This document shows positions 32,452 to 45,459 of a DNA stretch of 64,000 nucleotides, piece after piece. Both the position numbers and the translations under genes were made by a program. The stretch comes from Lunularia cruciata (lineage: Eukaryota; Streptophyta; Marchantiopsida; Lunulariales; Lunulariaceae), in assembly GCA_948567375.1 (NCBI GenBank), contig OX419762.1, positions 46,047,034 through 46,111,033 on the forward strand, in the 5' to 3' direction. The notes below the pieces were generated by a model. It did no database searches. It saw nothing but the letters and a program-made list of their open reading frames with translations, and was not told the DNA's origin. Numbering within the stretch: the first letter of the stretch is position 1; each line of letters begins with the position of its first letter.

Positions 32452-33519
32452 GAACCTGCTCAACTTGGAGGAGAAATAGAAGGTGGTGTCACACTTTCAC
32501 CCAAATTTTTGACGGGAAGTTGATGTCAATATGAGATATTACATACTGATGATTCAAGAAGGAGATAATCACTTTGCCAAGACATGGCATTTGAAGATAG
32601 AGTCACTTACCATTCCAAAGCTGAAGAAGAGCCAACTTGCAGAATTGACATCACCAGTTCAATCACGGAAGACTAGGAGATTGAATCTGAGGGATGAGAC
32701 GGCAGCAGTGGACCTATTGTTGGGTGTAGAGCCGGGAGAAGAAGTTGAGTCCAAGGGGAAGGACTTGGAGGAGGAAGAAGAAGAGCTCACTTTGCAGAGC
32801 AAGGAGTCTAGCAGTGAGAGTAATGGAGAACCTAAAGTTTAGCAATCAGCAAAAGAAGTGGATGAGAAAGATGATCAGGAGTTCCATGTACAGATTGAAT
32901 GCATGGAAGGAGGAGACAGCCAGTACTTGGAGTTGCCCAAGGTGGATATCCCAGAGGAGTGGAATGAAGAGCCAAGGCTAGTGTTTCAAAGGGGAGCAAG
33001 ATCAAAAAGAAGTTTGGAACTTGCAACCATAGGAAGAAGCCAAGTCAAAGAAGATGAAATAAGCTCGGAGGAGATCAGTTTGAAGGTGAGAAGATTGCAA
33101 CTTTGAAGTAATGTACCAATGGAAGAATTTCCTATTGAAACCAAGGACAAAGAAGACAAAGACAAGGTGGAAGAGTTCAATGGAGTAGAGCATATATCAA
33201 AAGTCATTTTGTTATTGCAATTGAAGAAGAAGGAGTAGAATCTAAAGAAAGAGCATCGAGAGGTAACGGATGAGTTACAAGTGGTGAAGTATCTGAACAA
33301 TGAAGTCTTGACATTGAATGAGAAGTTAACTTGAGGAGAGGAAGAGATCAACAAAATTTAGGTTGATGATGTTCTTTGAAAGAAGAACTTTGATAACTTG
33401 CATGAGAGTTTTGTGAAGCACGATAATGATCTTGAGTGACAAGCCAAAGACTTGAAGGAGTAAAAGGCAATATTCAAGAAGCTAAAGGTGGAGTTCAATG
33501 AAGTGCAACTCAATGCAAT
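32452..33519 (+). mobile_element. 3' LTR of element X, piece 3 of 4, with coiled-coil coding
   Basis: The host LTR resumes as GAACCTGCTCAACTTGGAGG. It encodes the end of the conserved block (SHFHPNF equivalent), the charged linker (32531-32842 and 32858-33106, with EEEEELTLQSKESSSESN) and the start of the coiled coil (33120-33519). It carries many stops. It ends at ...CTCAATGCAAT, where solo LTR D is inserted. The linker and coil resemble D more than C, indicating a D/X subfamily. Confidence 0.7.
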
Positions 33520-36500
33520 TGTGGTACCCACATTTTCTTTTAGGAGTTTTAAAGAAGTGTATTGTGGAAATTGTATTGCAGCCAAATGAAGAAGAAAAGA
33601 ATAAAATTATGTGTGTTTGGAGTAGATCCAAAGAAGTCAACTTTGGGTCAAAGGAGGAAGTACTTGGAGGGGACTTACAAAGAGATAGACCCAAAGAAGA
33701 GCATCTTCATAGTGGGAGGTTCAACCCAATACAAAGAAGTTGCAAAATCTTTTCTTTGGGGAAGGCCAGCCAAGAAGGTACAATTAAAGAAATGGCTGAG
33801 TCATGAGACAAATGCTTTGAGAGTGACAAGAAACAAACCCATAGAAGTGCTGAGGGTCAATTTCAGAATCAATTGAAGAATTATTGCATCCCATAGCACT
33901 ATAAAATTAAGATATTGCTAAGGGGAATCAGAAATGCCAAGAAAATATCTTGTTCCTGTAAGTAGCTGTCATGTACAAATGCAAGTCACAAAGCCAAACG
34001 AGAGTGAAATTCCCCAAAACCATAAGGGGTTAGAATTTTGCATCCAAGAGAGGTGATATTTTTCTAACACCACAGAGCCCATGAGCAGATAATGGCCAAG
34101 AAGGGAAGTAAGCCAAATGCGGTGAGGGGTCTTGCAATTCATCACTTAGATATAGTGGCAAGGATCAAAGTCTTGAGCAGACTTTGCATCACCTTCCAAG
34201 CATGGAACTAGAATTTGAAGGGGCATAGTTGGTGCAATGATGGCCATGTTTAAAGCAGAGCAAACCACCTATGTAAAGATGCAACAGGTGGTGTTCTTTC
34301 ACCAGATGTTTGTAGGAGAGGTGGTAGATTAGGCAAAGTGTTTACACAAATGAGTAGGTCAGATGACTACCAATTGGAGAATAGATATGCTGCCCCATTA
34401 CTTTGTACCCTTTGCAGCCCATTTCTACTTTGTATTAAACTTACTCAGCTTGGAGGAGAGAGGAAGGATTGTGTCCTACTTTCACCCCAATTTACAAAGA
34501 GAAGTGGATAGAGATGAGCAATACCACATCAAATGGGTCCATGAAGGCAATGGCCACTACCTCAAGAGCAGGAAGGAGAAGATAGTGTTGGTGGCCAGTC
34601 CTTGGCCAAAAAAGAGAAGTAGACCCAAAGGAAGAATATTGTCAATACAGTCACAAAAGACAAGAAGGCTAAACCCAAAGCCAAAGATGGTGGTAGTGAA
34701 GGACCTATCTTTGGAGGAAGAATCAGAAGAAGAAGAAGTTGAGTCAAATTGTGAGGACTCATGAGCAGAAGAAGAGTTCACTCTGCAAAGTGGGGAGTCC
34801 AACAGCAAGAGTGAGGGAGAACTTGAAGTTCAGCAATTGGTAGAAGAGGTTGTTGGAGAAGAAGAACAGGAGTTCCACAAGGCAATCAACCACATGGAGG
34901 GAAGAGATGAGCCTTGCCTGGAGTTACTTGTAGTAGATTTAGAAGATGAACGAGTAGGAGAGATTTCCTTGGTAGTTCCAAGGGCAGCAAGATCAAAGAG
35001 AAGTGCACAAGTTGTAGCTGGAGGGCCAATCAAAGTTGAAGAGGAAGGTGAAAGCTCAGATGGAATAACTTTGAAGGTATAAAGATCACATCTTTGAGGT
35101 AATACACCAGCCAAAGAAGAGCTGACCAAAGACAAAGATAAGGAAGACAATGAAGGAGGATACACCAGAGTTGAATATCTATCAAAGATTGTTTGTCCTT
35201 TGTTGGTGCAGCTATAAAGAAAGAAAGTGGAGTTGAAGAAGTATCATCTTGAAGTGAAGGATGAGTTGCAAGTAATGAGGTACTTGACTAAAGAGACCTC
35301 AGAGTTGAGGAGTAAGCAACCCGAGGAGAGAAGGAAACCAAAGAACTTTGGGTTGAGGCAATTCTTTGGAAGAAGAGTTTTGATACCTTGCAGGAGAACT
35401 TCTTGAAGTGCAATGAAGAGTTGAAAGAGCAGAAGGTGTTGTTTGAGAAGATGAAGAGTGAAGTTGCTAATGCAAGGTTAGAAATCATTTACTCAAAGGC
35501 AATCATAACAATAATGGAGCAAGAGCTGGAGAGTCTAAGAAAGAGTGCAGTGGAGAAGGACCAAGCTTGGCAATGAGAGCTTACTGTTAGATATCAAGAG
35601 GAAGACAAATTGCGGGGTTTGATCAGAAGCCTAAAAGCTCGAATAGTTCAATGTGTGGAAGAGAAGGAAGCATTGAAGGTAGAATTTGAGGATGAGTTGA
35701 TGGTGTATCAGAATGAGTTGGAAGTGTAGAGAAGTAAGGAGAAGATAGTTTTGAGGATGGAATCAGATTTAGTAGAAGAAATTGTTGTGGAGTTGAAGGC
35801 GATGTTGAGTACTGACGCCAAGGTTAAGTTGGAGGAGGCAAGATTGCACAAATTGAAGTTATTAATGTAGGAGACAAGGAAGAGAAAGGTGAAGGATGTT
35901 GACTTGAACAATCTTCTAATTTGCCTAAGGGATTTTGTAGATAGGAAGATGTTGGAGATAGGAGACAATGTAAGTCTTAGACTATATCTTGCTAGATCAA
36001 ACTTAGATAAACTTTGTAGTGAAGTGAAAGTAAATGCTAAGAGAAAAGTTGTAGAAGTAGGAGTGTAGGTGTCTTTGCGTGAGTTACCTAAGACATAAGG
36101 AGAGATTGGCTTAGAGAATAAGAATGTAGATAGATTACCCATGACTTCAATTGTGGTTCAGACGGAAGAGGTGATAGAAATAGAAGAAGAAATAGAAGGT
36201 GTAGACAGACCCAAAGTACAAGATACAAAAGGAAGGAATATTGAGTTTGGAAGCCAAAGTGAGGTAGACATTGGATTGGATCAGTAACAATTTTGAGATA
36301 TGAAGAGATGGTTTGTCATTTTGGATCTATAAGTTGGTAAAGCTATTGTAGAATGGTATTTTAGTTAGCTAACTGTCAAGTGCTCTGCCTATTTAAATGT
36401 GGAATTTGCAATGTTGTATTTTATTCAGTTCAATTCAGTAATGTTATTCTGAAGTTGAGTAAAGCAAAGTGTTGTATCTCAGTGCTTGTCATTTCAACTA

Positions 36501-37053
36501 ATTCCAAGTATCAATCTTGTATGTGTGTTTGTGAGTGTTTGGAGATACTCATAGTGCAAATCAATGAGCTTGTTGGATGTTGGATTTCATAGTGTTGATT
36601 TCATTCCATGTGGTTGATCTTGAGTGAATAACAATTGAAGCAATGCCTTGACAGATCTATGAAGAATTGTAGTGTTGGTAGTATTTTGCATTGGTGAGTG
36701 CAACATTGGATTGATGTGAAGCAACTTTGATTGAGGAAGTTGTGCCTACAATGGAGGGTTGGAGTACAATTCTGAGGCAAACTCATTTTATAGTGAGGTA
36801 GCCTTCTTTGGGAGAACTAAATCATCACAATCAGGATTGTTTTGGAAAGATTTGAAGTATTGTGATTATGGGTGACATGTAATTTGTGATAAGTCTGCAA
36901 ATCAATGCTTGTTACTCTCTTGGGTCTGGTTTCTACCTAAGAGATTAAAGACAAACTCAAGAAGAACTAACTATAATGTTTTACTTTGTATTTGACTATT
37001 TCTGAATTGTATCTCTGTGGGACCGCAAAAGTGATACTTGCTATGATGTCACA
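33520..37053 (+). mobile_element. solo giant LTR D (3534 bp), with probable target duplication
   Basis: It starts TGTGGTACCCACATTTTC and ends ATGATGTCACA. It is flanked by GCAAT (33515-33519) and ACAAT (37054-37058), a 5-bp duplication with one mismatch. The host coiled-coil frame of X reads continuously across the site once D is removed (LNA ... TIVVVREYELEKLR). TATAAAA lies at 33900-33906 and TATTTAAA at 36390-36397. About 170 bases of the ORF N terminus are missing near 34210. No pol is inside, so it is a solo LTR. Confidence 0.75.
34210..36287 (+). pseudogene. LTR-encoded coiled-coil protein, D copy (divergent subfamily)
   Basis: After a deletion of the N-terminal codons the frame shows MFKAEQTTYVKMQQVVFFHQMF, LPHYFVPFAAHFYFVLNLLS and YFHPNLQREVDRDEQYHI (34363-34764). 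A charged linker follows (34837-35082), then the coiled coil (35120-36120, e.g. MEQELESLRKSAVEKDQAW). The tail ends VDIGLDQ plus TAA at 36285-36287. The amino-acid motifs are shared with C, while nucleotide divergence is large. Several stops and small frameshifts make it non-functional now. Confidence 0.6.
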
Positions 37054-38570
37054 ACAATGCACTTAAGACCATTGTAGTGGTAAGAGAGTATGAACTTGAG
37101 AAACTAAGACTGGTTGTAGAAAAGCAGGATCAGGCTTGGCAACAAGAGTTGGAAAGTAGAAGTCTTGAAGAGGAAAGGTTGTGAGACTTGATCAAAAGCA
37201 TGGACACTCAAATTATTCAATATGTGGAAGAGAAGGAAGTGTTGAAGGGAGAGCATGAGGAGGAATTGAAGATATATTGGGATTAAATGGAGGTAGAAAG
37301 GAATCAAGAGGAGTCAATTTCAGGAAGACATTAGAGTCAATAGGAGATATCATTAGGAAGATGAAGGTGATGTTAAGTACTAAATCCAAGATGAAGTTAG
37401 AGGAATCAAGATTGCATGAGTTGAAATTGCTTGTGTAGGAGACTAGAAAGAAGAAGACAAAGGACGTAGATATGAAAAAAAATTTAATTAATTTGAGAGA
37501 TAGAGTGGATAGAAAGATGGTTGAAGTAGAAGACAATATCTATCTCAGATTAGACTTAGTCATATCAGAATTAGATGAAATTCATAGTAGTGTGAAGGTA
37601 GGAACCTGATTCAAAGTAGTGGAAGTAGGAATGCAGGTGACTTTGGGTGAGTTGCCTGAGTTGTCTGAAGTAATTAGAGTAGATAAGGAAGAAATAGATA
37701 TAGTAATGAAAATTGAATTGCAAGAGGTGATTGTATTTGATTTGGGTATAGAAGCTGAAGTAGAAGGAGATATCTATCAGATTAGGAATAACAGTTTTGA
37801 GATTTTAAGAGGTTGATATGAAGAAGTGGAGTGACACTTTGGATCTGCAGATTTGTAAAGTAGTAGATCAAGTGGTTTAGGTAGTTTAGATCACTGTTGA
37901 GTGCTCTTCCTATTTAAGGGAGGCATTTTCAGTTTTATGTTGTTCAATATTCATATTTTCAAAGTTGAGTAAAGCAAAGTGCTTTAACTTAATGTTCATC
38001 ATTTTAGCTTCATTCCAAGTATCAATCTTGTGGTGTGTTTGTGAGTGTTGGAGAAATTTGAAATAAAATCTTAAGTGTGTAAGATGTTGTATTTTGCAGC
38101 TTTGATTTTATTTTGTGTGTTTGATTCTGAGTGGAGTGCAAGCAAAGCAATGTCTTGACCAATTTGTGAGGAATTGTAGTGTTGATAGGATCTTGCATTT
38201 GTGAGTAGAGTGTTGGATTGATGTGAAACAATTTTGACTAGGAAGTTGAGCCTTTAGTGGAGGGGTGGAACACAATTCCAAGGCAAAGTCACTTCATGGT
38301 GGAGTAGCCTTCTTTGAGAGAACTGAATCATCACAATCAAAATTGGTTTGGACAAAAGTTGAAGAATTGTGATTGTTTGTGACAAGTTTGCAAAGTGTGC
38401 ACTTTTTAGTCTCTTCTAGGTATGGTTTCTACCCAAGAGGCTAAAGATGCAACCAAGAAGGATTTTTTGTTACCTTTACTTTGTATTTCACCATTTTTTA
38501 CTAGTATCTCTATGGGAACAAACAATTACTTATCGATTCCCTCAAAAGTGATACTTGCTGGGTTGTCACA
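37054..38570 (+). mobile_element. 3' LTR of element X, piece 4 of 4
   Basis: It resumes in the coiled coil (VVVREYELEKLRLVVEKQDQ) after the target duplication and contains the end of the ORF (37619-37816, VDKEEIDIVMKIELQEV). It has TATTTAAG at 37911-37918 and the terminal GGGTTGTCACA ending at 38570. With the other three pieces it sums to 3737 bases, close to C (3763) and E1 (3768). Everything right of 38570 is the apparent insertion target of X. Confidence 0.72.
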
Positions 38571-41500
38571 CTCTTTGAGGCATTATAGATATCACCATGG
38601 CTCCTAGATATCCTAGTGAAATTGTGGTAGGTGATGATAGAATAGATACTAGTTATTCATATTCTATTACAAAAATTGACTCTAGCACAATTTTGGGGGT
38701 GGCTTAGTTGATTATGCACTCCCTTTTGTTCTTAGCCAATGACATGTTTACATTTGGAACTTACCTGACTCTAGTATTTTGGTTGGCTATCATACTTGAA
38801 GAGTAGGGGTGATATGGTTTTTGCTTCTAGAGCAAAGGTGGTTGATGGTACAGTTGACTTGGTTGATGAGTATGGGATCCATTTAGCTACAATGGTTAAT
38901 AATAAGCAACAACTGCTAGGTTGGAGGAGTTACCAACTAGACTTTCATTTGAGCAAGCTTGGTTCACACTTAGAGTTGTCTTATTAGATAACTTGAGTGG
39001 GGTTTTTATTTGGTGGGACTTTTAGGGAATGTCTATATACCACAAAAGGTCTTATTAGACTTTGGTGCACAACCCTTTATGTTGGGGAAGGTTGTAGTTG
39101 TTGATCTTGGGCTATGGAAGACCAATATGGAGAGATGTCCATTTCAAATCCAAACATCTCTAGGGGTAGTTCTACATAATACATCACATGTGGAGAGCTC
39201 ATTGTCTAGATTCAATGTGATCATCCAATTGATAGCTCTATGGTGAGAGCTCAAGCCATTGTGACAATATCATAGTCATATGATGTGTTAAGTTGGTGGA
39301 ACAATGCTATACCTCATGGGTTCTAACATTGACTATTGGGAGGAGATAGCTTCCTATAGGCCAAGTTGGCAATCAGGTAAAGTACATGATCATATCGACC
39401 TAGATGTTAAGGACATACTCATGTTGTTTGATCAAGGTCTATAGGATACCCATTCTAGTGTGCTTTGGGAGATAGTATATATATTATGACATTTCTAATT
39501 CATCAGGCTATTTCTCTAGCCTATATTTTGGGGAATGAACCTTTGATAGGTGATTCTTGCACACAAGTGGTGGCAAGTAGATATTAGATCCATTCTTAGA
39601 TGGGACCAACCATGTTGTTAGATGTAGTAAGAGTTGGATTGCATGCTTATTGTCTTTGTCTTTGGTGGACAAACTTCTTACCTAAAGAGGTTTTACAACA
39701 TCTATGATAGGATTCAACAACTAGCCCAACTTATTGTCAATGATATTTTGGATATTATGCACTAGTCTCAAATAGTAGTAGTGGTTGGTAGGTCACCTAT
39801 GGCAATGGTGAACCTTGTTGTGCAGCCTAGAGCTACTTTAATCACACTTATGAGTTTCCCAAGCTCACATGCTTTTTAGAGAAGGAGGTCTTGGACTTGT
39901 TTGGTATGCATAATTAGTAGCTGGTGGAGCCCAATGCCAATGACAGAGAGTAAGCAATGGGTTTCCATACCGGTATTATTGTTTTTTTCAACTATGTTAG
40001 GGGCATCCAAGCATTAGGTGTAAGCTAAGGCTATGGATCTAAACTATTTGACTTGGATTGTGAGCCTTGGATTGGTTGAGCCACATAGGATGTGCATGAT
40101 AGGCATCATCACTGGACACTTATGAGCTCTATGGCTATCAAGATGATTCAAGCATAAGCTAGAGGCAGTGGACAAGTGGGCATGGTATTCTTTGGACGTA
40201 GCCAATGACTACTAGTGAATTCTACTTGGGGTACATCTAGGTGAGCATGGTCTACTTGGGTTACACACTTGGTCTACTTGGGATCCAACTAGAGGATGGA
40301 TATGTGGAGCTTCCAGCCAAAGTAGAGAGATGTGTTGCATTGAGGTTGGAGACTCTAGTGATTGGAGACATGACATTACTACTTCCTAGGCATGCCCCAA
40401 TGTAGCAGCCAATCAGTATGTCTTCACTTCTACATTAGCTATAGAGGATACGTGGGAGCCAAAAAATACAAGCTTACAAAAGAGGAATGAGAGAGAGTTT
40501 GGAGGTTTTTGAGGAGCTACACAAGTTTTTTTGCCTCTAATATGAAGAATTTGGGTGCTTTGAAAGGACCTAGTATTTGAATTGAGCTTACTATTGATAC
40601 ACTAATTTTTTGATATCCCCACAAATATAATGGCATGGAGAGAGCCTTGATTCAAAGTAAGAGTAGAGACCTTTATGAGGTTGGTTTGATGGAGATTTTA
40701 CCTCAAGAGTATGCTTCAACTATAGTGATGTTAGCCAAGTAGGATATACATGGCAATTATATAGATAGGCAGATGTGTGGAGATTATCATTCTATTAACC
40801 AATAGACTAGGGCTAATCAGTATGTTATACCTACACTAAGGAAATTTTTGATGCAATTGGGCTTGCAAAGGTCCTTAGTACTTTAGATCTTTAAGTAGGA
40901 TATCATCATTTGTAGATCAAGGAAGAGTACAAGTCCAAGATAACATTTTGGGCTATTGATCCTCATGGCAAGGATATATTGTATTAGGGAAGTTCTTCCC
41001 ATTTGGGTTAAAGAATACTCTAGTTGAGTTCTAGACGGTCATGGATAGGATCCTAGTGGGATTGGATTATGCTTGGTGTTATATTGATGGTATTTTTTTC
41101 TATAGCACTACTATGGAAAAGCATGAAAGACATTTGTTTGAGGTGTTTGAGAGATTGAGATCTCATGGACTCAAATTACATTTTGGGAAGTGTAGGTTCT
41201 TCCCTAAGCAAGTTGAGTATTTAGGTCACACTATCTATTTTGATGGACTTGGTGTTTAGCAAACCAAGGTGGAAGCTATTGTGTGCATTCATTGGATTGT
41301 CAAACTTCTATTGCCAACATGTTAGAGGATTTAGTGTCATTGCCAAGGCCTTGACAAATCTGATCAAGCATACACAAGAGTGGTGTTGTGGAGATGAGCA
41401 AGAGAAAGTTTTTATAGAGCTCAAAGAAAAGGTTGAAATCTACCTCTATTCTTAGGAGATTGATCAAAGGACAATCATTCCATGTTCATGTTGATTTGAG

Positions 41501-42337
41501 TCCATTAAGGCTTGGAATAATGCTCATCCAATAGGATGATGAAGGTAAGAAGTTTGTGACAGCCTATACTAGTTGCTCCAACAATTCAATGGAGGTAAAG
41601 TATAATTCATATGAGAGATAATGCTTGGCACAATGTAGGCAATAGCACAGTTTTTATCCTTCCACTCTCAGCATTGATCATTAACTATTGAAGTGCTTGA
41701 TGGAGTCTGATAAGCTTTCAAGGAAGCCTGCACACTGGGCTTTCACTTTAAAAGAGTATGATTTCATAAGTATTCACAAACCTTGAGTGGTGAATTATGC
41801 AGATGGGTTTGGTAGAAACCCATGTACTAGCCAATAGGATCAAATTGGAGTATGTTGGTATGGTGAGACAAATGAAGAGATGGTGCCAAGTTGGCATGCA
41901 TCTATCTTCTATGTATATTTTTTGAAGCTCTGATGGTATCTCTCTTAGTATAGAGAAGAAGGGTTGTTGAGGTCATAGATATAGAGGGTGGAGGTATTGG
42001 TGTAAGTTAATGAGACATTCATGATGATGTCTTAGTGCTATTCTATCTTCACATTAGTGTTTTGGGTGGCATAGTTGGTGCCAAGGAGAGAGACTATATT
42101 CTTCAACTAGCCATGCAATTTAGATTATAGAGAAGATATCTTCTTTGTGTATGGAAGGATGGTAGATGGATATCTTTTATGCCACAATCACACTGATTAA
42201 CTATCATAGGGTTGGGTCACCATTACCCTCATGGTGGTTCTTCAAGGACAATGGCTATGTCCTTGATGTACTTGACCTATAGCTAGTTCACTCTTTATGT
42301 GATATAGATTGCAGACAAGTAACTAACAAGGGGGCTT
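38571..42337 (+). pseudogene. old Ty3/gypsy pol remnant (element Z)
   Basis: Highly degraded gypsy polyprotein. 39010-39246 shows a protease-like VLLDFGAQPFMLGK (active-site DSGA changed to DFGA). 40560-41040 has NGMERALIQSKSRDL and a DYHSINQ-like RT start. 41041-41259 is the RT stretch MDRILVGLDYAWCYIDGIFF ... LHFGKCRFFPKQVEYLGHTI, where the catalytic box reads YIDG. 41460-41830 has RNase H remnants (FHVHVDLSPLRLGIML, VNYADGFGRNP). Stops are frequent. It is a different lineage from E2/E3 and X. No clear integrase was found between 41850 and 42337. Confidence 0.65.
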
Positions 42338-43220
42338 GATAGCACCCAGCATCTTGATCTTTGCCCAACATAGGGCATATCATATACTTGGAGTAGATGG
42401 CTATTTAGAGTTAGAGGAACCTAACGGCCAGCTAGAGGGTGATTGTGGCTCTTTAGAGTTTGTGTATGACTTTTATATGAGTTGTCCTTCTATACTATAT
42501 GATGTTGATGGTGATGTGTGTTGTGTAGCAATGTATATACATATGATATTCACAACATTTGTAGTACTAAAGCTAGTTTGCTCAGATGTTGGAGTATTAA
42601 TCTTAGAAGTCATAACTATATTAGTAGTTTCTTAGAGGCTACTTAGTGATGGCCAGATTTTTTATTAGTGCTAGTGATCATGCTGTTGGAGCTACCATCA
42701 ATCATACCATTTGCACCATCAAAAGGGCCATCAATGGCACCATTAGGGTTGGAGTGCTAGGTTGAGTCGAAGGGATATAACTTCAAAGTGCAACTTTAGA
42801 GAGCTCACTTCTTTGAAATTGAGCCTTTGAGTTCTTAGCTATGGTGGACAGAGGCCGGCAAGCATCACTAGGAGTCTCTTATCTAGAGTAGGTGTGGCTT
42901 GACAATATAATCAATGCCTATTCTTGATAGATTCTTGATTTGGGTGATTGATTTTTAATCTGAGTTGAGTGTAAATTGAATTGATTATTGTAACACTTTA
43001 GAGTTTATGTATGACTTTTGAATAAGTTTTGCTTCTAAAGTGTATGCTGTTGACAATGATATATGTAATGATATATATACACATGACATCTATATGTTGT
43101 GTGCTTTGTGCAGATACAAAAATGGGATAGAGAGGAGAGGAACGGGAGAAGAAAGAACTACACTAGGAATCAAAGAGAGAAAGTACTCTATAGTTTCAGC
43201 CACACCAAAACCTAATTTTT
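42338..43220 (+). repeat. possible 3' LTR or terminal region of element Z
   Basis: AACAAGGGGGCT at about 42326-42337 is purine-rich and precedes TGATAGCACCC, a possible LTR start. The region carries an internal direct repeat: 42451-42546 and 42996-43095 share CTTTAGAGTTTRTGTATGAC and a following TGTTGAY-GATGAT stretch. The 3' end near 43216 (CACCAAAACCTAA) is a guess. No second LTR is in the window. Confidence 0.35.
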
Positions 43221-44846
43221 GAATATTTGCGTAACAATCTTAACAATCTAACAAATTCTAACTTAATGCGTAACAATCTAAAAAAATTACAAAATGGGAG
43301 GGAAGTATGGAACTGAACAAAATCTATTTGCATTGGGAGAAAACCACAAACTTGAAAATTAGGCAACGGAATGAGTTAGGCACCAATTTAGGTAGAACTT
43401 AAGCCAAAGATCTTGTTTACTACTTCACTTGATTTTTGTAGCATTCTAATAATGACAGAGAACTTACTTACAGTAGTCATAGAACTGAGTCAAAAGCCAT
43501 TTTGGTACTCACCTAAGTTAGGTAATATTCAAACGATGCCCAAAAAAAATTAAGCCAAAGAAGTCAAACCAAATTGGAGGTAGTCAGGCAAGTCTTTAGC
43601 CTACTTAGCCCCTTTTATTTTATGTTTATATTGAGAAGATTCTTGGTATTTATTATTATTAGTTATACCCTTGATAACTTAAGGCAATGCATAAAAGTTA
43701 GTTTATTGACTTAGCAAATCATGAATAATTCTTAAAGTAACTCAATTCCATGATCTCTATTTCTCTTTTTGGACTAATCATTGTTCTTCTATAAGTTAAC
43801 ATATATGGTGCTCTTGTTTATAATCTTGAACTATAAGGACAAACGGTTTAGCAGATATCAAATAAAACCAAAATTTAAAAATCTATGAAGATGAATTTTC
43901 TTTTTAATATTTTTATCTCAAATTTTTCAGTTTAAACTCAAAATAGAGGATCAAACTGAAAGCTGCGTTGAGGAATTACTAAGCCAAATCAACCCCTCTA
44001 TTTTTAGTCCTTTTTAATATTTTCCAATAATCCTCCTATTCAGCGTTTCCATATGCTTACCCTCAATTAGCCTACCTAATGCCACAAATTTTATAAGATT
44101 CCAACCCCAAGTATCAACATCAAAGATATAGGAAATGATGATGTTATCGACTTTTTTCTGGTTTCCCATGCGTGTATGCTTGTTCCCTTCTTAACTTCCA
44201 GCGAGATCGAATACCATAAGAGTGTGAAATGATTTCCTCGGGGGGAAGAATCAGAATATTATCCAGCCATATGTGAGAAACAGGATGATTATAATATTTT
44301 GAGCCGTTTTGAAAAATTCAAAATTGCCCCTCCCATAAGAAAGAATGATATGGACAAATAAATCCATGCAATGGAACAAATAAATCCATCTAATGGAACA
44401 AATATAATTAATTTTTTAATAGTTAAATTTTTTGGATAGATGTTCTAGAACGAGCAAGTGGGCATAAGGTCTTTGAATAATGTGGAAGGTATATAACATT
44501 ATACGATAAAAGGAAAAGGAAATGCTATTCAGGATGCAACGACGCCAACAGATCTCGAGATCCTTAGCAGCGAACTTCATTATCATTCAACACCTAAGCC
44601 CCGGATAAAGCGGTTAAGAACGAACTTTATAAAGTTTATGAGTTAAGTTCGTATGTTCTCAAATATTACCAAAAGCATATTTGAATCAAGTATAGCGTTG
44701 TACTTGTAACTGTACGGTTCCCTGAAAAGATGCGACCTAATTTTAGAACGAAACAATGTTTATCACCCTATGGTTTCGAATTGGTCACGTATGACTTTAG
44801 TAAGGATATTTTAGGTGCGGTAGGCAGATTTCTCATATAGACTCTA
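43221..44846. other. intergenic, no gene seen
   Basis: AT-rich non-coding sequence. A short direct repeat (AATGGAACAAATAAATCCAT type) lies at about 44345-44400. A purine-rich block GACGCCAACAGATC at about 44550 recurs in similar form near 45144. No conserved coding frame was recognised. Confidence 0.5.
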
Positions 44847-45411
44847 TTGGGGCTTAGCCCCATGTTACTTTTTTTCTCTCTTTTTTTCTCTTGTACGGGC
44901 TTGATGGGGTCTTCCCATCCTTCGTTTACTTTTTTTCTCTCTTTTTTTCTCTTGTACGGGCTTGATGGGGTCTTCCCATCCTTCGTTTATCCTCCGCGGT
45001 CGCCTTTCTTACTTTAGCAAACAAATTATAGTGACTAAGTAACTCAGTATGTTATGGGTAAGTCGTCAAACACTACATGTGGTTGTAACTTTGATCAAGT
45101 GCCATACTTTTAAGTAGGTATAGGTTCTTCTGTTCGTAGTGGACGCCAACAAATCTTTTCAGCACCTCACAAGCCCCCCCCCCCCATCCCCGGTGAAGTG
45201 GTTGTGAACAAGGTTGTTGATGGTTACATATGGGAAGGAGACCAGAAATTTCTAAAGTTATATCAGTGACCTTTTGGCTTGAAGAAGAAAGGCGACCGCG
45301 TAGGAAAAACAAAGGATGACCTTTTGGCTTGAAGAAGAAAGGCGACCGCTTAGGAAAAACAAAGGATGGGAAGACCCCATCAAGCCGTACAAGGGAGAGA
45401 CAAAAAAAGTA
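44847..45411. mobile_element. foldback/MITE-like element, locus 1 (two half copies)
   Basis: The left part (44847-45012) contains the centre GGGGCTTAGCCCCA and one arm ending CGGTCGCCTTTCTT. A 61-bp segment of that arm (TCTTGTACGGGCTTGATGGG and flanks) is repeated in tandem, at about 44868 and 44929. The right part (45270-45411) contains the inverse arm GGCGACCGCTTAGG...GATGGGAAGACCCCATCAAG, with a 50-bp tandem repeat of CCTTTTGGCTTGAAGAAG. Arms pair over about 80 bases. The same arms and centre occur at 54412-54590. No transposase is present. Confidence 0.6.
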
Positions 45412-45459
45412 AAGGTATATCAGTAACCTTTTGGCTTGAAGCGAGCTTGTAAAGGCAAA

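Noticed and set aside
42338-43220. a second complete LTR pair for element Z
   Set aside because: Only a short internal direct repeat is visible and no 5' counterpart lies near 38571.
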